DNA of 64,000 nucleotides from assembly GCA_037444575.1 (NCBI GenBank), contig JBBIME010000005.1:327102-391101 (forward strand), in the 5' to 3' direction. Shown piece after piece: positions 16,434 to 26,486 of this stretch. Position numbers and translations under genes: made by a program. Position 1 is the first letter of the stretch. The number at the start of each line of letters is the position of its first letter. Origin of the DNA: Bacteriovorax sp037444575. GTDB taxonomy: Bacteria > Bdellovibrionota > Bacteriovoracia > Bacteriovoracales > Bacteriovoracaceae. A model generated the notes under the pieces. The model was not told where the DNA came from, did no database searches, and saw only the letters and a program-made list of their open reading frames with translations.

Positions 16434-18851
16434 CTAAGCAGCTGCAGGCGGCAAAGTCTCTTTTGAGCGAGTGTAGGCTTTCTTCTTCTTTTTCTCTTTC
16501 CAGCCCACAAGAGCAACTTCGAGAACTTCATCGATTGTTTTCACAGGGATGAATGTTAATTTTGCTCTGTATTCTTCTGGAATATCTTCCAGGTCTTTTT
16601 TGTTTTTCCAAGGGATGATAATGGTTTTAATATTCATTCTCATCGCTGCCAGTGCTTTCTCTTTTAATCCACCGATTGGAAGAACTTTTCCAGTCAGAGT
16701 GATTTCACCCGTCATCGCAACTTCGCGACTGATTGGCGTACTTGTTAAAAGAGACACGATTGTTGTTGCAAGGGTGATCCCGGCACTTGGTCCATCTTTC
16801 GGTGTTGCTCCTGCCGGAAGGTGGATATGGATTTCATTTTTCTCAAAAATTTCTTCATCAATGTGGAGTCCTGCTGCTTGGCTTCTGATGTATCCGATAG
16901 CTGTTTGAGCAGATTCTTTCATGACGTCGCCAAGTTGACCGGTAAGGGTTAAACCTCTTCCTTTCATTTTTGTCGCTTCGATGTAAAGAACTTCACCACC
17001 GTGAGCTGTCCAAGCAAGACCTGTAGCAACTCCCACTTCATCAACTTCTTTTTCATCATCTTTTGTATAAACAGGAGGTCCTAAAAGTTTAAAGACTGTT
17101 TCACTCATGATGTGAGTTTTTTCAGCTTCACCTTTAGCAATTTTCATTGCTACTTTTCTACAGATGGCCCCAATTTTTCTCTCAAGATTACGAAGACCTG
17201 CTTCTGCTGTGTAGTGCTTAATTACGCTCGCAACACCATCATCAGTGAAAGCAATGTGTTCATCATTGATTCCGTTTTCATCCATTTGTTTTGGAATGAT
17301 ATATTTTTTAGAGATCGCAACTTTTTCCTCTTGAGTGTAACCAGATAGATTGATTACTTCCATTCTGTCTCTAAGTGGAGCTGGAATTTGCTCAAGCACG
17401 TTCGAAGTAGCGATAAACATAACATTTGAAAGATCAAAAGGAATGTTTAGATAGTGATCGCGGAAATTACAGTTTTGTTCCGGATCTAGAACTTCAAGAA
17501 GTGCCGATGATGGATCACCCTTGAAATCACCACCCATTTTATCGACCTCATCAAGAAGGATAACTGGGTTATTTGTTTTTGCTTGCTTTAAAGCTTGAAT
17601 GAATCTACCTGGCATTGCTCCCACGTAAGTTCTTCTATGTCCTCTGATCTCTGCTTCGTCTTTTACACCACCAAGTGAGATTCGAACAAATTCTCTTCCA
17701 CATGCTTTAGCAATTGATTTACCAAGAGAAGTTTTACCAACACCAGGAGGACCAGAGAAACAAAGGATAGGTCCTTTCATTCCATGTCCTTTTAGTTGTC
17801 TAACAGCTAGATATTCTAAAATTCTTTCTTTAACATTGAAGAGATCATGGTGGTCTTCATTTAAAATTTCAAGTGCACCATCGAGATCGATGTGCTCTTC
17901 GCTCGATTTACTCCAAGGAAGATCGCACATCCATTCCAGGTATGTTCTAAGAATTGATGCTTCTGAAGAATCTGGATGCATTTTTTCTAAGCGAGCAATT
18001 TGTTTCAAAGATTCTTTTTCCGCCTCTTCGCTCATCTTCGCTTTTTTAATTTTTTCTTTTATTTCGCCAAACTCATCATCTGCTTCTTTTTGAGCTTCAT
18101 CTCCAAGTTCAGATTTGATAGCCTTGATTTGCTCTCTAAGGAAATATTCTTTTTGAGTTTTAGAAATTTCTTCTTTTGCCGTGCTTTTAATTTTATTTTG
18201 CATAGCTAGAATTTCTAATTCACGAGAGAGAATATCATTAATTCGGTGAAGTCTTTCCATTGGATCCAGAGTTTCAAGGATCGCCTGCGCCTCAGCAACA
18301 TGAAGATTTAAATTTGATGCTACGAGATCAGCAAGTCTTCCCGCGTCTTTGATATCTTCTAAGATCATCAAAATATCTGGCGAAAGAACTTTTCCCATGT
18401 TAATAACTTTTTCAAGTTGCTCGCGAATGTTTCTCATTAAAGCATTTGCTGCAACATTATTTTCTTCGATTGCTACATCAGAAACCTTCATTACTTTACA
18501 CATAAAGTAAGGAGCTTCTTGAGTGAACTCTGTGATGCGAGCTTTCGATAAACCTTGTACTAGAATTTTTACTCGACCATCAGGAAGTTTTCTCATTCTC
18601 ATGATCATCGCGATCGTACCAGTCTCATAGATTTCATCTGGAGATGGCGCTTCTGCTTTCATGTCTTTTTGACTAGAGAGAAGAATGAGTCTTTCTGTTT
18701 TGTTAAGTGCATGATCTACGGCCTGAATTGAGGAATCGCGTCCCACAAAAAAAGGTAAAATCATAAATGGGTAAACGACTATGTCCCTAATTGGCAGGAG
18801 AGGGAGATGATCTTTAAGTTCGATGTTGTCACCCTCGTAATTAGTTACCAT
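16434..18851 (-). CDS. lon: ATP-dependent protease Lon
   Basis: 805 residues, the normal length for LonA. The N-terminal substrate-recognition domain (LPLLPIRDIVVYPFMILPF) is followed by a coiled-coil region, an AAA+ module with Walker A GPPGVGKTS near residue 367 and Walker B VILLDEVDKM, and the Ser-Lys protease domain with the catalytic Ser (PKDGPSAG) at about 689. The ATG at 18851 has the strong ribosome-binding site GGAGG; a longer reading to 18920 has none. Lon degrades damaged and regulatory proteins in the cytoplasm. The C-terminus is Lys-rich. Confidence 0.95.
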   Translation of the reverse strand: MVTNYEGDNIELKDHLPLLPIRDIVVYPFMILPFFVGRDSSIQAVDHALNKTERLILLSSQKDMKAEAPSPDEIYETGTIAMIMRMRKLPDGRVKILVQGLSKARITEFTQEAPYFMCKVMKVSDVAIEENNVAANALMRNIREQLEKVINMGKVLSPDILMILEDIKDAGRLADLVASNLNLHVAEAQAILETLDPMERLHRINDILSRELEILAMQNKIKSTAKEEISKTQKEYFLREQIKAIKSELGDEAQKEADDEFGEIKEKIKKAKMSEEAEKESLKQIARLEKMHPDSSEASILRTYLEWMCDLPWSKSSEEHIDLDGALEILNEDHHDLFNVKERILEYLAVRQLKGHGMKGPILCFSGPPGVGKTSLGKSIAKACGREFVRISLGGVKDEAEIRGHRRTYVGAMPGRFIQALKQAKTNNPVILLDEVDKMGGDFKGDPSSALLEVLDPEQNCNFRDHYLNIPFDLSNVMFIATSNVLEQIPAPLRDRMEVINLSGYTQEEKVAISKKYIIPKQMDENGINDEHIAFTDDGVASVIKHYTAEAGLRNLERKIGAICRKVAMKIAKGEAEKTHIMSETVFKLLGPPVYTKDDEKEVDEVGVATGLAWTAHGGEVLYIEATKMKGRGLTLTGQLGDVMKESAQTAIGYIRSQAAGLHIDEEIFEKNEIHIHLPAGATPKDGPSAGITLATTIVSLLTSTPISREVAMTGEITLTGKVLPIGGLKEKALAAMRMNIKTIIIPWKNKKDLEDIPEEYRAKLTFIPVKTIDEVLEVALVGWKEKKKKKAYTRSKETLPPAAA

Positions 18852-19050
18852 ATTTAATCCTCCAAGATTAGCCTTCGCAAATTCATTTGCTTTCAGATGT
18901 ATAAATCGGGATATGAACAAAACTCTTTAAGAAAAAAGTAATAATTTCTGAACTTTTATTGATATTTTTTGGCTATACTTGATTGCAATAATCAGCGTTC
19001 TAAATGAAAATGGTAAGAATAGACTGACTGAATTACGAGGGAGTTCTGTT

Positions 19051-20457
19051 ATGAGTTTAACTATAGGGGCAGTAATACTAGCAGCAGGCGAAGGGAAGCG
19101 ATTGAAATTAAACGCACCTAAACCTTTAGCGCCCTGTTTAGATAAAAAATTAATCGATTTTCCCATCAAAGAACTAAAAAAGTTTTTTAGTCAGAATAAT
19201 ATTGAAGGAAAAATTACTGCAGTCATTGGTCATCAGCGCGAACTCGTTCGCTCGTACATAGAGAAAAATTACTCTGAGATCAGCTTTGCTCTACAAGAAA
19301 AACAGCTGGGAACAGCAGACGCTCTTCGCTCTTATTTCAATTCTTCAAATGAAACACAAAATTTTCAATATACTCTTGTTATCTGTGCAGACACACCAGT
19401 GGTTTCGGCAGAGGATTTAACATCGATGCTTAATCTTCTAAAAGAAGAAAAACTAGATGGAGTTGCAGCAAGCTTTATTGAAAAAAATCCTAAAGGATAT
19501 GGAAGAATTGTCAGAGGAAAAACAGGCTTTCACATCATAGAAGAAAAAGATGCAAGCGATGAAATCAGAAAGATCACAGAGGTCAATTCAGGACTGTATA
19601 TTTTAAAAACAAGTTATGTATTGGAGCATTTAAAAGAAATTGATTCCAATAATAAGTCAGGAGAATTTTATTTAACTGACGTTTTTAAAGATGGACTCAA
19701 TGTAAAAGCTCATTGTTTCCCCGAAGCAGAAGTCTTTTTAGGGGTAAATACACTTGCTCAATTAGAAGAAGTTGAGAAGGCGCTTAGAAAAAGAATCAAA
19801 AAGCAACTAAGAGAAGCAGGAGTTCGCTTTATCGATATCTCTCATTGCTACATCGACAGCGAAGTAGAGGTTGGCGCAGGATCAGTCATCTATCCCAATA
19901 CTTTTTTAACGGGAAAAACGAAGATCGGCGAAAACGTCACAATCGAGATGGGTGCTCAGATAGCCAATTCAATAGTTGAGGATAATGCTAAAGTATTAGC
20001 ATATTCTATATTGGACGGAGCTCACCTTCATTCAAAGGCCCAAGCAGGCCCTTTTGCCAGACTTCGCCCAGGTGCAGACATTGGACCAGAAGCAAAAATT
20101 GGAAATTTTGTTGAGATCAAAAAATCAGTGCTTGGAGCTAACGTAAAAGTATCTCACCTAAGTTACGTCGGCGACGCGTTCATCGGTGAAGAGACGAATA
20201 TCGGTTGCGGCTTCATCACATGCAATTTTGATGGTGCGAATAAACACGTCACAAAGATTGGAAAAAATTGTTTTATCGGTTCAGATTCTCAGACAGTGGC
20301 CCCAGTGGAAATTGGAGACGATTGCTTCGTTGCTTCTTCCTCAACTATAACTAAAAGTATGCCTAATGGATCATTTGCGATCTCTAGAGGGCAGCAGATA
20401 ACCAAAGAAGGCATTGCCAAACGATTCATAAAAACTAAGGAAGATAAAAAAGTCTAA
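19051..20457 (+). CDS. glmU: Bifunctional GlmU: glucosamine-1-P acetyltransferase and UDP-GlcNAc pyrophosphorylase
   Basis: 468 residues. The N-terminal nucleotidyltransferase (LAAGEGKRLKLNAPKPLAP) is followed by a long left-handed beta-helix with the GlmU hallmarks GPFARLRPGA, HLSYVGDA (catalytic His), TCNFDGANKH and SDSQTVAPVEIGD. It makes UDP-GlcNAc for peptidoglycan and LPS. The N-terminal motif deviates from the usual PKVLH form (here PKPLAP), but the acetyltransferase half is canonical. ATG at 19051 after ACGAGGGAG. glmS follows 75 bases downstream, so the two consecutive UDP-GlcNAc enzymes are grouped. Confidence 0.9.
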   Translation: MSLTIGAVILAAGEGKRLKLNAPKPLAPCLDKKLIDFPIKELKKFFSQNNIEGKITAVIGHQRELVRSYIEKNYSEISFALQEKQLGTADALRSYFNSSNETQNFQYTLVICADTPVVSAEDLTSMLNLLKEEKLDGVAASFIEKNPKGYGRIVRGKTGFHIIEEKDASDEIRKITEVNSGLYILKTSYVLEHLKEIDSNNKSGEFYLTDVFKDGLNVKAHCFPEAEVFLGVNTLAQLEEVEKALRKRIKKQLREAGVRFIDISHCYIDSEVEVGAGSVIYPNTFLTGKTKIGENVTIEMGAQIANSIVEDNAKVLAYSILDGAHLHSKAQAGPFARLRPGADIGPEAKIGNFVEIKKSVLGANVKVSHLSYVGDAFIGEETNIGCGFITCNFDGANKHVTKIGKNCFIGSDSQTVAPVEIGDDCFVASSSTITKSMPNGSFAISRGQQITKEGIAKRFIKTKEDKKV

Positions 20458-20532
20458 ACACTTCAATAGACTAATGGTATTAATGAATGTCCATATTTTT
20501 ATGGTAGAAGCTCATTTTTAGCAGGTGTTTTT

Positions 20533-22359
20533 ATGTGTGGAATTGTCGGTTATTTAGGCCCATCTCAAAATTCAGTTCAAATCGTACTCGAAGGACTTCG
20601 TCGTCTTGAATATCGCGGTTACGACTCTGCTGGTGTTAGCTTTATAGACGAAAACAATCACATGCAATACTACAAGAAGGCCGGAAAGCTCGATAATTTA
20701 AAACATGAGCTTGAGGGAAAAAATATTGTGTCTCGCACTTGTATTGGCCACACTCGTTGGGCCACTCATGGTGGAGTGACAGATGTAAATGCCCATCCAC
20801 ATAACAATGAAACTCTTTCCATCATTCATAACGGTATTATTGAAAATGCCAATGAGATTAAAAAAGAATTGATGGGTCATGGAGTAAAGTTTAAATCAGA
20901 AACAGACAGTGAAGCATTTTTGGAGCTGGTTACTTTTGAATTAAAAAAAGATGTACCGATTCTTGAAGCTATTTCAAACTCGTTCAAACGCATTCATGGA
21001 AATTCAGCTTTCGTTGTTCTCTATCCAAAGACTGGAGAAATCTTTGCGATAAAAAGAGGAGCACCTCTTGTTTGCGGAATTAATGAAATTACAAGTGAAG
21101 CTCTTGTTTCATCAGATCCCTATGCTCTAGCTGGAATTGTTCACAAGCTTTATTTTCCAGAAGATGAAGTTATTGTTCATCTTTCAGGAGCTAATAAAAA
21201 TTTAGTGAATTTTTATGAACTAGATCTTAAAAAGACGACACGCTATCTTTCTAAAAAACAAGATATGTCAGTGGAAGTGAGTGAAAAAGGCGAGTTTGAA
21301 CATTTCATGCTCAAAGAAATTCACGAACAACCGGGATTGATTCGCAATTTAACTTCTTACTATTTTGCCGGAGAAGGGCGTGAATCGCTGGAGAAAATTG
21401 CGACATATAAACCAAACAGAGTTTATATCTCTGCTTGTGGAACAGCGGCTTACGCTGGTCTTGTTATTCGCGATTTCTTGGAAGGAATCAATCGCATTCC
21501 TGCTAACGTAGAGCTAGCGTCTGAATTCCGCTATAGAAATCCAATTTTAAGAGAAGGCGATGTCGGAATTTTTGTTTCTCAATCTGGAGAGACAGCTGAT
21601 ACGCTCGCAGCTCAATCATTATGTAAAAAAGCAGGAATTAAAACTCTTTCAATTGTTAACGTTGAAGGCTCAACACTCTATAGAGATTGCGATGATAATT
21701 TATTAATCAGAGCAGGAGTGGAAATTGGAGTTGCTTCAACAAAAGCATTTACTCAACAAGCGCTCACTGGAAGACTTCTTTGTGCCGCTCTTTCTGGCGA
21801 TTTAAAAGATGAAAATAAAAAAGTGAAACTCTCTGGCAAGTTTGCTCTACTTGCTGAACGCATTGATAAACTTTTAGCAACTAGTGAATCAATTAAAACA
21901 GTTGCTGAATCAATCTATAACCGTAAAGGATTTTTCTACACAGGTAGAGGATCATATTTTCCAATCGCGCTAGAAGGCGCTCTTAAATTAAAAGAGATCG
22001 CCTATGTTCACGCTGAAGGATATGCAGCGGGGGAATTAAAACACGGGCCAATTGCTTTAATTGATGAAGAGATGGTCAACGTCGCTCTTGTTGCTCCAGA
22101 TTTGTTTGAAAAAACAGTTTCAAATATTCAAGAAATTAAAGCGAGAAAGGGAATTATTGTTGGCGTTGGTCCAAGAGGAAACCAAGAACTTCAAGCATTA
22201 AGTGACTATTATATTCCACTTGATTTTGACGGTCTTGATGAACTTGTTCCACTTTATGTAAACGTAGTTAATCAACTTCTTGCTTACTACATGGCAAAAT
22301 TCAAAGGAACTGATATCGATAAGCCAAGAAATTTGGCGAAATCAGTGACTGTAGAATAG
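20533..22359 (+). CDS. glmS: Glutamine--fructose-6-phosphate aminotransferase
   Basis: 608 residues, full length. The N-terminal class II glutamine amidotransferase domain has the nucleophile Cys2 (MCGIVGYLG), the RRLEYRGYDSAG segment and the TRWATHG loop. Two SIS isomerase domains follow (ISACGTAAYAG ... FVSQSGETADT ... TKAFTQQ). It makes glucosamine-6-phosphate, the first step to UDP-GlcNAc. The C-terminal KSVTVE is the family's usual ending. No glmS ribozyme is visible in the short upstream gap. Confidence 0.95.
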   Translation: MCGIVGYLGPSQNSVQIVLEGLRRLEYRGYDSAGVSFIDENNHMQYYKKAGKLDNLKHELEGKNIVSRTCIGHTRWATHGGVTDVNAHPHNNETLSIIHNGIIENANEIKKELMGHGVKFKSETDSEAFLELVTFELKKDVPILEAISNSFKRIHGNSAFVVLYPKTGEIFAIKRGAPLVCGINEITSEALVSSDPYALAGIVHKLYFPEDEVIVHLSGANKNLVNFYELDLKKTTRYLSKKQDMSVEVSEKGEFEHFMLKEIHEQPGLIRNLTSYYFAGEGRESLEKIATYKPNRVYISACGTAAYAGLVIRDFLEGINRIPANVELASEFRYRNPILREGDVGIFVSQSGETADTLAAQSLCKKAGIKTLSIVNVEGSTLYRDCDDNLLIRAGVEIGVASTKAFTQQALTGRLLCAALSGDLKDENKKVKLSGKFALLAERIDKLLATSESIKTVAESIYNRKGFFYTGRGSYFPIALEGALKLKEIAYVHAEGYAAGELKHGPIALIDEEMVNVALVAPDLFEKTVSNIQEIKARKGIIVGVGPRGNQELQALSDYYIPLDFDGLDELVPLYVNVVNQLLAYYMAKFKGTDIDKPRNLAKSVTVE

Positions 22360-22374
22360 CTAACCGGTCAGCTT

Positions 22375-24651
22375 ATGAATCTTGATAGTCTAAACCCTGT
22401 TCAAAAAGAAGCAGTTTTAAAAACTGATGGCCCCGTTATGATTTTGGCCGGAGCAGGCTCAGGAAAAACGAAAACCCTCGTTACGCGTATTACTTATTTA
22501 TTGGATGAAAAAAATTTGAGCCCACATCAGTTGTTGGCACTTACATTTTCCAATAAAGCAGCAAGAGAAATGCGCGAGAGAATTGCGCATGAGATTCCCT
22601 CAATTGATATTGGCGCTCTTCAAATCACAACCTTTCACGCTTTTTGCGCGAAACTTCTAAGGTCTGAAGCAAACTACTTAGGTCTATCCCGCAATTTCAC
22701 CATATACGATGAGGGCGAGTCGAAAGCGATTGCGAAATCCCTTTTAGAAAGAAGAGGAATTTCTACAAAAGAAATTAATCCGTATGAAATTTTATCTTAT
22801 ATCGATTCGTTGAAAAACAATGGCTATTACCCTGGTCGAGAAATGCAAGATGGAGCTGATCCATCAGACGAATATTTTGGATATTTTGAAGAATATGAAT
22901 CTGAACTTCATCGTGCCAATGCTGTCGATTTTGGCGGGTTGATTACAGCAGTCATTCAACTCTTTGAAAAATTCCCAGACGTTTTAAATCGATATCAGAA
23001 TCGATTTCATTACGTCTTAGTAGACGAGTATCAAGATACTAACCGCGCACAGTTTGAATTGATCAAGATGCTTTGTGGAAAACGTCGAAATATATGTGTG
23101 GTTGGAGATGAAGACCAATCAATTTATTCTTGGCGTGGAGCTGATATCAGAAATATTTTAGACTTTGAAAAAGTATTTCCTGACGTGCAAGTTCTAAAGC
23201 TTGAACAAAATTACCGATCGAGTAAAACAATTATTGAAGCTGCCTCTTGTGTGATTCAAAAAAATACCATGAGAAAAGGCAAGCACATGTGGACGGATAA
23301 CCCAGAAGGGGATGCCATCGAGATCATTGAGTGCTTCAACGATAAAGATGAGGCTGAGTTTGTTGCCCAGGAAACCTATAAGCTTTTCAAAGAGGGTGTT
23401 TCCTATAAAGAAATGGCCGTCTTTTATCGATCAAACGCACAAGCGCGTTTAATAGAAGATGCTCTTCGCAAGTATAAAATTAATTACCGAGTTGTCGGTG
23501 GTGTGAAGTTTTACGAGAGAAAAGAAATTAAAGACATGCTTTCATACATGCGCTTGATCATTAACTCCAAGGACTCACTAGCCTTAAGCCGAATTATCAA
23601 TGTTCCCGCTCGTGGAGTTGGAGCAACTTCGCTTCGAAAGTTAGAGATTGAAGCGGTTAATGCCAATACATCCTTGTGGGAAATTATTGAAATAATTGTG
23701 GATAACTCGGGAGAATATTCTCACATAAAACTTTCAGCAAAGATAAAATCTTCTCTTTCTGAATTTGTTACTTTGATCAATGAACTTCGTCACCTTGATG
23801 AAAATAAAATTAAGCCGTCGGTTATTTATGAAAAAGTTTTGCATGAATCAGGTTATTACGCTTTCTTAAAAGCAAACAAAGATTATGAAACCATGGCCCG
23901 TCTTGAAAACTTAGACGAACTTTTAAACGCGATTACTCAGTTTGAAGAATCAACTGAAGCCCCATCTCTAGGTGGATTTCTTGAAACAATCACTCTAGAT
24001 TCCAGCTCTGAATTCGATGAAGACGCAGCTACAAATCAAGGCGAGATTTCACTCATGACTGTTCATGGAGCAAAAGGGTTAGAGTTTACTCACGCTTTTG
24101 TTGTTGGTGCTGAGGAAAATGTTTTTCCAAGCTATAGAAGCGTTGACGGTGGCGAAAACGCGATGGAAGAAGAGCGAAGACTCTTCTACGTTGCGATGAC
24201 AAGAGCAATGATTAAGCTCTACATTACATTTGCCCAGGGCCGCATGCTCTTTGGCCAAGTGAAGTTCAATGGGCCAAGTCGATTTATAGATGAAATTCCT
24301 GAAAAGCTATTCTCTTGGAAAAAATTAAATAACAATTCCAGATCCAATGAATTTCAATCAAACTGGGCGAGCAAATATAACGATAATTACGATCCTTATG
24401 ATCAGTCTCAAGAAACTCGCTACGACGATGAGGAAGTTGTCTATCAAGTAAAAGAAACAGCTTCAGCTCCACGCGAATCCTTTCACGCGCCCAAATTTCC
24501 AAAAGGATCTAATGTTGTTCACTCACTTTATGGAGCTGGAAAAGTTGAAAGTAGCGAGGGAAGTGGGGCCGATGAAAAAGTTCTCATTAAATTCGCTGAC
24601 GGTGCTCGCAAAAAATTTATGGTGAAGTTTGCGCCTATTGTGATGGCGTAA
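22375..24651 (+). CDS. pcrA: Superfamily 1 DNA helicase, PcrA/UvrD type
   Basis: 758 residues. Q-motif LNPVQKEAV, Walker A GAGSGKTKT (about 26-34), Walker B VDEYQDTN, motif III GDEDQSIYSWRGAD, motif IV region LEQNYRSS, motif V TVHGAKGLEF and motif VI FYVAMTRA are all present in order. A C-terminal Tudor-like tail (VVHSLYGAGKVESSEG) is typical of PcrA and binds RNA polymerase in that family. Role: nucleotide excision and mismatch repair and removal of replication obstacles. It begins 15 bases after glmS. Confidence 0.93.
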   Translation: MNLDSLNPVQKEAVLKTDGPVMILAGAGSGKTKTLVTRITYLLDEKNLSPHQLLALTFSNKAAREMRERIAHEIPSIDIGALQITTFHAFCAKLLRSEANYLGLSRNFTIYDEGESKAIAKSLLERRGISTKEINPYEILSYIDSLKNNGYYPGREMQDGADPSDEYFGYFEEYESELHRANAVDFGGLITAVIQLFEKFPDVLNRYQNRFHYVLVDEYQDTNRAQFELIKMLCGKRRNICVVGDEDQSIYSWRGADIRNILDFEKVFPDVQVLKLEQNYRSSKTIIEAASCVIQKNTMRKGKHMWTDNPEGDAIEIIECFNDKDEAEFVAQETYKLFKEGVSYKEMAVFYRSNAQARLIEDALRKYKINYRVVGGVKFYERKEIKDMLSYMRLIINSKDSLALSRIINVPARGVGATSLRKLEIEAVNANTSLWEIIEIIVDNSGEYSHIKLSAKIKSSLSEFVTLINELRHLDENKIKPSVIYEKVLHESGYYAFLKANKDYETMARLENLDELLNAITQFEESTEAPSLGGFLETITLDSSSEFDEDAATNQGEISLMTVHGAKGLEFTHAFVVGAEENVFPSYRSVDGGENAMEEERRLFYVAMTRAMIKLYITFAQGRMLFGQVKFNGPSRFIDEIPEKLFSWKKLNNNSRSNEFQSNWASKYNDNYDPYDQSQETRYDDEEVVYQVKETASAPRESFHAPKFPKGSNVVHSLYGAGKVESSEGSGADEKVLIKFADGARKKFMVKFAPIVMA

Positions 24652-24660
24652 GGGTTTTTT

Positions 24661-26388
24661 CTAATCTTCCTTACTTGGTAGTGTAAAATAAAATCGCGTA
24701 CCTATTCCAAGTTCGCTCTCCGCCCAGATTTTTCCGCCATGAGCACTGACAATTTCTTTTGCGATATGAAGACCAAGCCCAGAACTAAAATCACCGCTTT
24801 TTTTAACTTGATGAAAGCGTTCAAAAACGTGGGCCAAATCTTCAGATGAAATACCTGGTCCGGTGTCAATAACTCCTAATTGAATTTCATTTTCTTTCTC
24901 TATGAGCTGTATGACAATTTCTCCCCCCTCTGGAGTGAATTTCAAAGCATTGCCCAGTAAATTGGAAAGAACCTGATGAATCCTTCCACTGTCCATCATG
25001 ATCGAGATTTCATCGGCCGGAACATCTTTTTTTAAAGAGATTTTCTTTTCAGTCATAGGAAGGCTGAAACTGTCTACAAGTTCATCAAGCAATGAGTTTA
25101 CACTAGAACGTTCACGAACCAAGGTGAAGTTGCCAGAACGAATAGCTGTCATACTAAGAACAGATCCAATCATTTCTACCATTCGCTCTAAATTTCTATG
25201 TATGGCCGTAAGTTGTGGTTTAGCTTTGATCGTCGCTTCACTTCCTAGTTCAACGATATTTTTTTCCAAGCGAGAAACATTAAGATTTAAAATAGTGAGA
25301 GGATTTTTTAAATCATGAGAGACGATCGCTACAAAATCATCACGGACTTCAATATTCTTTTTTAACTCAGTGGCGAGTTCCGCAAGGCCATTTCCTAAAA
25401 TGATAATCTCCTTAGGACCATCTATTGGAACTGGAGAGTCTAAATCCCCTGCTTGTGCAGCTTTCATGCGCTCGACGAGCTTTGAAAGCGGCTGAGTAAA
25501 CTTCGCCGAAAGACGATGTGCAATCAAAAAGGAAATCGATATTGCTACTAAAGCAAAAGCCGCTGCCAAAAATAGAATTCTTTTTCTAAGTGTATGCAGT
25601 GGAGCAAATGCTTCATCCTGTTGAATATGGGCCATGACACATCCACCACCAATCTCTGGAATATATTTAAAGGCATGGATAACTGGGGCAGGTCGATAAT
25701 CTCCAGCGAGCATTTCTGAATCGTGCTTAGCTAGGCAAGCCTTCATTGGGTGTGCATCAATTGGGTGGCTTTCTCCTTTATGACCAGGAAATTTGGGTTG
25801 TGTTAGAAAAAAACCTTTTGGGTCGGCCAAAAATGTTTCGCCAGAAGTTCCTAATTCGGCCGGTGCTTTAAAAATCTCTTCTATTAATTTTGTTCCATAA
25901 CGTAAAGTAATGAGTGAGCCAGGTGTCTGTCCATGGGCCTCGATAATATAAGTTGGTACTATATCAGAACGTGAAGAAAATTGTGCTAATTGCTCGTTAG
26001 TGAATGGAAGATGCTCTTTGAGCGTATTTGCACTTGGTCCCTGACGAATATTAAGTACTCCAGGAATAGTAATATCAGCGTCGATCACGGACTCAATTTT
26101 CATAAAGAAAGAGAGCAGTCGTTGAGCACAAAGCTGATCAATCTTTCCATCTAGTAAACAAGTAGATGGAATTGAGTTCAAAAATTCTCTGGCACGTCCT
26201 GTTTGTCTACTCAATCTAAAAAGCAAATTCTCTTTTTTGGTATTAGCAACAATTCCCACCGAGCGAATGGTTTCTTTTTTGATGACCTCACTAGAGGTCC
26301 AATAGCCAAGAGTTCCCACAATGATAGTTGGAATTAGCACTAAAGTGATAGAGAGTAATGTGATTCGCGTGCGAAATGACCAATTCAT
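24661..26388 (-). CDS. Membrane sensor histidine kinase
   Basis: 575 residues. It has an N-terminal membrane helix (about 8-28), a periplasmic sensing domain of about 240 residues with Cache-like features, a second membrane helix (about 268-288), a HAMP linker, a HisKA domain with the phosphoacceptor in IVSHDLKNPL (His358), and a HATPase_c domain with N-box LLGNALKFTPEGG, G1 DTGPGIS and G2 GLGLHIAKEI. The periplasmic domain has four cysteines (CLLDGKIDQLC, CLAKH, GGGC) that may pair. No response regulator is adjacent. Signal unknown. Confidence 0.88.
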   Translation of the reverse strand: MNWSFRTRITLLSITLVLIPTIIVGTLGYWTSSEVIKKETIRSVGIVANTKKENLLFRLSRQTGRAREFLNSIPSTCLLDGKIDQLCAQRLLSFFMKIESVIDADITIPGVLNIRQGPSANTLKEHLPFTNEQLAQFSSRSDIVPTYIIEAHGQTPGSLITLRYGTKLIEEIFKAPAELGTSGETFLADPKGFFLTQPKFPGHKGESHPIDAHPMKACLAKHDSEMLAGDYRPAPVIHAFKYIPEIGGGCVMAHIQQDEAFAPLHTLRKRILFLAAAFALVAISISFLIAHRLSAKFTQPLSKLVERMKAAQAGDLDSPVPIDGPKEIIILGNGLAELATELKKNIEVRDDFVAIVSHDLKNPLTILNLNVSRLEKNIVELGSEATIKAKPQLTAIHRNLERMVEMIGSVLSMTAIRSGNFTLVRERSSVNSLLDELVDSFSLPMTEKKISLKKDVPADEISIMMDSGRIHQVLSNLLGNALKFTPEGGEIVIQLIEKENEIQLGVIDTGPGISSEDLAHVFERFHQVKKSGDFSSGLGLHIAKEIVSAHGGKIWAESELGIGTRFYFTLPSKED

Positions 26389-26486
26389 GGAGTGTTTATT
26401 CCAAAGAAAAAGGTTTAATACTTAATTATAGGAGGATGAGGAATCATTTTACCAAGGGAAAAAATATTTAATTCTATAACTTAATT

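Noticed and set aside
18961..18990. Sigma-54 promoter before glmU (GGCTATACTTGATTGCA)
   Set aside because: The GG and GC are 14 rather than 12 bases apart, and the -24 block is poor.
20458..20532. glmS ribozyme
   Set aside because: The gap is only 75 bases and lacks the ribozyme core; such ribozymes are largely confined to Gram-positives.
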